A DNA stretch of 52,821 nt from Halorubrum halophilum. Lineage in GTDB: Archaea; Halobacteriota; Halobacteria; Halobacteriales; Haloferacaceae. The DNA lies in contig NZ_BBJP01000028.1 in assembly GCF_000739595.1 (NCBI RefSeq), forward strand, positions 1 through 52,821. The letters are read 5' to 3'. The position numbers and the translations under genes were made by a program. Below are positions 49,558 through 52,821 of the stretch, in pieces (the first letter of the stretch is position 1; the number at the start of each line of letters is the position of its first letter). Below the pieces are notes generated by a model. That model did no database searches. It saw nothing but the letters and a program-made list of their open reading frames with translations, and had not been told where the DNA came from.

Positions 49558-51663
49558 GTGACTGACGACTCGATCGACGGTCGGATCGGATTCGAGACGG
49601 ACGGGCGGACGCTGCGTATCCGTGACGCCTTAGAGGGCGAGGAGTTCCCGCTCCGTTTCGACCGAGAGCCGCAGCCGCAGTCGGCGCTGCCCGGCCTGTT
49701 TCACGTTCCCGTCGATCGAGCCGTCAGCTTCGAGGCCGAATCGATCTCGATCCCCTCCTACGCGTCTGTCATCCTCCGAGACGCCGACGGAGAACACGTC
49801 GCGCGGCTCGACGACTCGATGGACTTCGCGCGAGCGACGTACTTCCTCGACATCAGCGGCGTGACGAAGGCGCTCGTTCGGATACCGAATGTCTCGATAT
49901 CTGCGACTGGAATGGCCGATTCGGAGGCCGTCAATCTGACCTTTGACCGTCCGGCCACCGTCACGATCGGCGCGCGGTCGCTGCACACCCGTCCGGAGGC
50001 GACGATCACCGTTCCGAACGACCCGACTGCGCTCGCCGAGGCGGTGTCGGTGCTCGGGTCCTCGATCAAGGAATTCACCCCCGAGCGCTCGTGGCCGACG
50101 CTCCGGGGGTACCCACCGCGCATCCAGAACGGTGACGAGCTCGATATCCCGAGTCCGCTCGTCGCTCCCGACACCGGCGTCGAGGTGGTCGTGCGACCCA
50201 CGTACGCCGACGTGTACCGGTTCTCCACGCTCGCGTACTACCTCGGCGCGCGGGTCGTTATCGGCGACGCGCCGGCGATCCGGCTCGACAACGGCTACGT
50301 CGAGCCGCTCCCGACCGAGGGCGTCGCGCTTGAGGAACGCACCGAGGAACTGCTTCGAACGTGGTTCTTCCTCGATACGCTGGTGCGAACAAACGGGTAC
50401 GTCAAGTCCGACCGATACGAGTACGAACAGGTGGGTTCGGAACTTTCGTTTTATCCGCCGAATCTGGCCGACAAGTCGATGAGTAAGCGGCTGATGGAGT
50501 ACTTAGAGGTCGATCCCGAAACTATTGCCCCATACACACCCGAATGGCCGACCGAGGCGGTTCTCAGACCCGTTCCCGAGGCTGCTGAACTGCTTCCCCA
50601 CCTTGCGCACGTACTCGCTCCGATCCGCGTTCGGGGATCGGCAGATCCGACCGCTGACGCTCCGATCGCACTCGCGACATCGCCGTGGCTCAGCCGCGAT
50701 GACGGTACTTCGGACTCCAGCGGAATTCCGATGCCAGACGATACACCGGTTCCAGCTGGAACGGCAGTGCTGACTCCAGACAGTTACGAGAACCGGGTCA
50801 CTAGAACGATAACGGCACGCGGCGAAGTCCGGGTCGTCACCTTGACCGATTCCGCAGAGCGTGCAGAGGAGTTTCGTCGCGCGCTCTCCGATCCAGAGGT
50901 ACTCGGTGGGATCGACTCGTGGGAGGTAATAGGAGATCCCGACGCAGAGACAGTTACTTCGATCTTCTCGGATCCGGAGATTGACATCGCGTACTGCGCC
51001 CTACCGATCGAAGACGGCCAGATCGCCGCCACGAATGGAATAATTTCGATCGATGATCTCCGATTCTCTCCGGCGCTCGTTATGTTCGAAGGCCTTGCGG
51101 ATCCTGCGGTCGGGGTCTCGGCGATCGACAACGGTGGTCTGTCATCGATTCTCATGGAAGGCACCCTCGATCCCGAACTGTTTCGGTCGCTGATGGGCCT
51201 CCTGTCTTCCGGGGTTTCGATGGCTGCAAGCGTCGCCATGTCTGGGATCGAAGGCGCAACCCAAACGCGGGTCGTCGGCGATCCAGGGGTCGAAACCGTC
51301 TCACACGGCAGTTTGTCGACGCAGATATTCTGCGGGTGGTCAGAGAATCCCACTTCGCACCGTATTGAGCGTGGATCCGTTCTCCCCCTATCGGCACGGA
51401 TCGGAAGCGAACAAAAACAGTTGTTCAACGAGTTCCAACCGATGGATGAACTGTCTGGAAAAGTGAACGTCAACGGACCGGCGATCGACTCTTCGGATCT
51501 TCTCGCACTGCTCAATCAGGGTGACTCGATTGTCCGGCTCAACGGTCAGCTCCTGCTGCCGGAAGACGTTGAGACGGAGGCCGACATTGAGGATCTGGCT
51601 CGTCGATGCCTCTCCGGAGACAGCGAACCGGTCGATCGTATATGCGAATCTCGTTCCGAGTGA
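49558..51663 (+). CDS. Large haloarchaeal protein, possibly degenerate CHAT/caspase-like
   Basis: This 701-aa soluble protein starts at GTG 49558 (MTDDSIDGRIGFETDG); a TTG start 21 bases earlier is possible. The N-terminal half is beta-rich (FHVPVDRAVSFEAESISIPS). The C-terminal part GIISIDDLRFSPALVMFEG, followed by GGLSSILMEGTLDPELFRSL and GVSMAASVAMSG, resembles the end of CHAT proteases. The expected catalytic His and Cys positions read as IAYCALPIEDG and FEGLADPAVG, so it may be a pseudoprotease. From about 50400 the codon use is visibly richer in A and T than the neighbours. Family assignment is tentative. Confidence 0.7.
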   Translation: MTDDSIDGRIGFETDGRTLRIRDALEGEEFPLRFDREPQPQSALPGLFHVPVDRAVSFEAESISIPSYASVILRDADGEHVARLDDSMDFARATYFLDISGVTKALVRIPNVSISATGMADSEAVNLTFDRPATVTIGARSLHTRPEATITVPNDPTALAEAVSVLGSSIKEFTPERSWPTLRGYPPRIQNGDELDIPSPLVAPDTGVEVVVRPTYADVYRFSTLAYYLGARVVIGDAPAIRLDNGYVEPLPTEGVALEERTEELLRTWFFLDTLVRTNGYVKSDRYEYEQVGSELSFYPPNLADKSMSKRLMEYLEVDPETIAPYTPEWPTEAVLRPVPEAAELLPHLAHVLAPIRVRGSADPTADAPIALATSPWLSRDDGTSDSSGIPMPDDTPVPAGTAVLTPDSYENRVTRTITARGEVRVVTLTDSAERAEEFRRALSDPEVLGGIDSWEVIGDPDAETVTSIFSDPEIDIAYCALPIEDGQIAATNGIISIDDLRFSPALVMFEGLADPAVGVSAIDNGGLSSILMEGTLDPELFRSLMGLLSSGVSMAASVAMSGIEGATQTRVVGDPGVETVSHGSLSTQIFCGWSENPTSHRIERGSVLPLSARIGSEQKQLFNEFQPMDELSGKVNVNGPAIDSSDLLALLNQGDSIVRLNGQLLLPEDVETEADIEDLARRCLSGDSEPVDRICESRSE

Positions 51664-51734
51664 GGTAGCCAGAATCGCGGATTCGGTTCGCCGCGACCGA
51701 GGATTTTTATTTTCCTCTCGACGAATTTCCGAAT

Positions 51735-51884
51735 ATGCCCCAGATCCACCTCGACGAGGAGACGGTCGAACGGTTAGACGCGCTTCGGATGGAGGACGAA
51801 GAGTACGACGAGATCGTCAGCGAGCTCATCAACATCTACGAGGCCGAGGAGCTGACGCTGTTCCGCGGGAGCGACCTCCAATAA
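51735..51884 (+). CDS. 49-aa RHH-like or VapB-like protein
   Basis: ATG at 51735 encodes MPQIHLDEETVERLDALRME, then DEEYDEIVSELINIYEAEEL and TLFRGSDLQ. The strand-helix-helix pattern and Leu spacing match short haloarchaeal antitoxin-like proteins (DUF7557-type, from memory). It has typical acidic haloarchaeal codon use and a TTTTATTTTCC box about 30 bases upstream. No toxin follows: the next element is the insertion sequence end at 51931, which may have separated it from a partner. Confidence 0.7.
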   Translation: MPQIHLDEETVERLDALRMEDEEYDEIVSELINIYEAEELTLFRGSDLQ

Positions 51885-52056
51885 GGCGTCGGGTCGGCCT
51901 CCGCCTCACCGCCGTCTTGCCCGCGCTGCCCTATCTTTCTACGAGGAGAGAATCCCGGCGTTTACGCCGGGAGTGAATCCGACAACGCTGACCCAATCCA
52001 TCACGGACGGCAGGTTGGATATTCCACGCACATCCACACCATTAAGTTAGTTTGTC

Positions 52057-52071
52057 TACATAGTCTATGTA
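52057..52071. promoter_or_regulatory. Palindrome at the tnpB start, copy 2
   Basis: TACATAGTCTATGTA overlaps the first base of the start codon. It is conserved with 448-462 apart from the central bases, while flanking sequence has diverged more. Confidence 0.45.
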
Positions 52072-52821
52072 TGGCGATTAAGGCCACACGTACCTACGTT
52101 GGTTCCATCCAGAACCACCAACAGGTCTGTGATGGTCTTGATTCGCTCGGAGACTCCGCCTCGAAGATCTGGAACGTCGCACGATGGACAGCCGACCGAA
52201 TCTGGGACGCAACCGGCGAGATCCCGAACGGTAATGTGCTGAAATCGTATATGAAGAACCAGTCGTGCTGGAAAGACTTGAACGCACAATCCAGTCAGAA
52301 AGTCATTGAAGAACTTTCTGACGCTTTCCAGTCATGGTTCGATCTGCGACACAACTCCAGTAAGGCGAATCCCCCCGGCTACCGCAAACACGGTGACACC
52401 CGACCCAAGAGTACGGTGACGTTCAAAGAAGACGGGTTCAAACACGACCCTGGGAACAACCGCGTCCGACTCTCGAAAGGCTCAAATCTGAAAGAACACT
52501 TCTCAGATTTCCTACTCTGCGAATACCAGACCCGGCCAGACGTTGATCTCTCGGAGGTCAACAGGGTACAGAATGTTCGTGCCGTCTGGAACGGTGAGAG
52601 ATGGGAACTTCACTTCGTCTGTAAAATCGACCTCGAAACAGCGGATTCAGCTGGCGACGGCGTGGCAGGGATCGATCTCGGCATTACAAACATCGCTACG
52701 GTCGCGTTCCCCGACGAATACGTGTTGTACCCCGGCAACTCGCTCAAAGAAGACAAACACTACTTCACCAGAGTTGAGTACGACACCGAGGGAGAGAACG
52801 GCCCGTCAGAGCAGTCGATGT
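52071..52821 (+). CDS. tnpB: tnpB, RNA-guided nuclease of the insertion sequence (partial, open at the window end)
   Basis: The 250 visible residues begin MAIKATRTYVGSIQNHQQVC and are open to the window end. The N-terminal wedge/REC-like part ends around residue 195, and the first RuvC motif appears at GVAGIDLGITNIATVAF, with the catalytic Asp intact. The C-terminal zinc finger and remaining RuvC motifs fall outside. Compared with the fragment at 11-448 it keeps the complete reading frame (LKEHFSDFLLCEYQ where the other stops). It could be functional. Confidence 0.88.
   Translation, partial: MAIKATRTYVGSIQNHQQVCDGLDSLGDSASKIWNVARWTADRIWDATGEIPNGNVLKSYMKNQSCWKDLNAQSSQKVIEELSDAFQSWFDLRHNSSKANPPGYRKHGDTRPKSTVTFKEDGFKHDPGNNRVRLSKGSNLKEHFSDFLLCEYQTRPDVDLSEVNRVQNVRAVWNGERWELHFVCKIDLETADSAGDGVAGIDLGITNIATVAFPDEYVLYPGNSLKEDKHYFTRVEYDTEGENGPSEQSM

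Larger units (their letters stand above)
51931..52821 (+). mobile_element. Left part of a tnpB-type element, copy 2, cut by the window end
   Basis: The left end begins near CTATCTTTCTACGAGGAG (51931) and matches the inverted copy at 588. A perfect subterminal hairpin, CCCGGCGTTTACGCCGGG, lies at 51954-51971, of the sort used by IS200/IS605 transposases. The tnpB frame starts at 52071. The right end and any guide-RNA region lie beyond the window. No tnpA precedes it, so this is an IS1341-like element depending on transposase supplied elsewhere. Confidence 0.8.

Noticed and set aside
1..52821. tRNA, rRNA, CRISPR arrays and replication origins
   Set aside because: Both strands were read for cloverleaf-type conserved arms, regularly spaced direct repeats and Orc1/Cdc6-associated repeats; none was seen.

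Overview
The window is about 66% GC and codes for strongly acidic proteins. It carries archaeal information-processing genes (topoisomerase VI subunits, a TFB transcription factor), bat-type HTH-10 regulators, a TbsP-type regulator, a Tat-exported halocyanin and many short-leader or leaderless starts with TTATAAA-like boxes. This fits a haloarchaeon (class Halobacteria), plausibly Halorubrum-like; the genus is a guess. No rRNA, tRNA or CRISPR array was seen.

Layout. 1-590 and 51931-52821 are the left parts of two related tnpB-type insertion sequences, in inverted orientation and reading outward, so they bracket about 51 kb. 700-9000 is mainly housekeeping: a small membrane protein, a cold-shock protein, an HhH-GPD-like protein, an SDR, the top6B-top6A operon, a CDGSH protein, msrB and a small histidine kinase. 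8.9-23.9 kb holds an acyl-CoA dehydrogenase, an Lrp/aminotransferase operon, a RelBE-like toxin-antitoxin pair, an aldo/keto reductase, purA, a small winged-helix protein, a 774-aa coiled-coil protein of unknown role, a Nudix hydrolase, TFB, an M24 peptidase, an MFS transporter and two haloarchaeal proteins of unknown function.

24.2-39.6 kb looks like an ectoine-catabolism island. It has a BCCT transporter preceded by a coupled 26-codon ORF, a class III aminotransferase, a threonine-dehydratase-like enzyme overlapping an M20 amidohydrolase, a D-2-hydroxyacid dehydrogenase, glutamate dehydrogenase, an M24 enzyme closely resembling ectoine hydrolase DoeA, a tungsten aldehyde oxidoreductase, an aldehyde dehydrogenase and an HTH-10 regulator. 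TGTACA-type sites recur in its promoters.

39.6-47.5 kb holds TbsP and then a redox or denitrification-accessory cluster: a CGCGG-type RiPP precursor overlapping an HTH-10 regulator, halocyanin, two DUF2249 proteins, a CPQ-motif protein, and a divergent polytopic protein resembling the heme-copper/NnrS group. Two inverted CCGAAC-N2-GTTCGG sites lie between the divergent genes, and a Cys-rich NarO-like regulator lies about 3 kb away. 47.6-51.9 kb has an aldo/keto reductase, an aminoglycoside-phosphotransferase-like kinase, a 701-aa protein that may be a degenerate CHAT protein, and a 49-aa protein.

The most unusual feature is a dispersed family of four large structured intergenic elements, A to D (about 7553-8040, 10128-10579, 27516-27889, 46067-46520). 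B and D are 452 and 454 bp, have terminal inverted repeats, carry four TATA-like boxes at matching places and fold into matching hairpins. Stem sequences differ between copies but stay paired, which points to selection on RNA or DNA structure. No family name is known to me.
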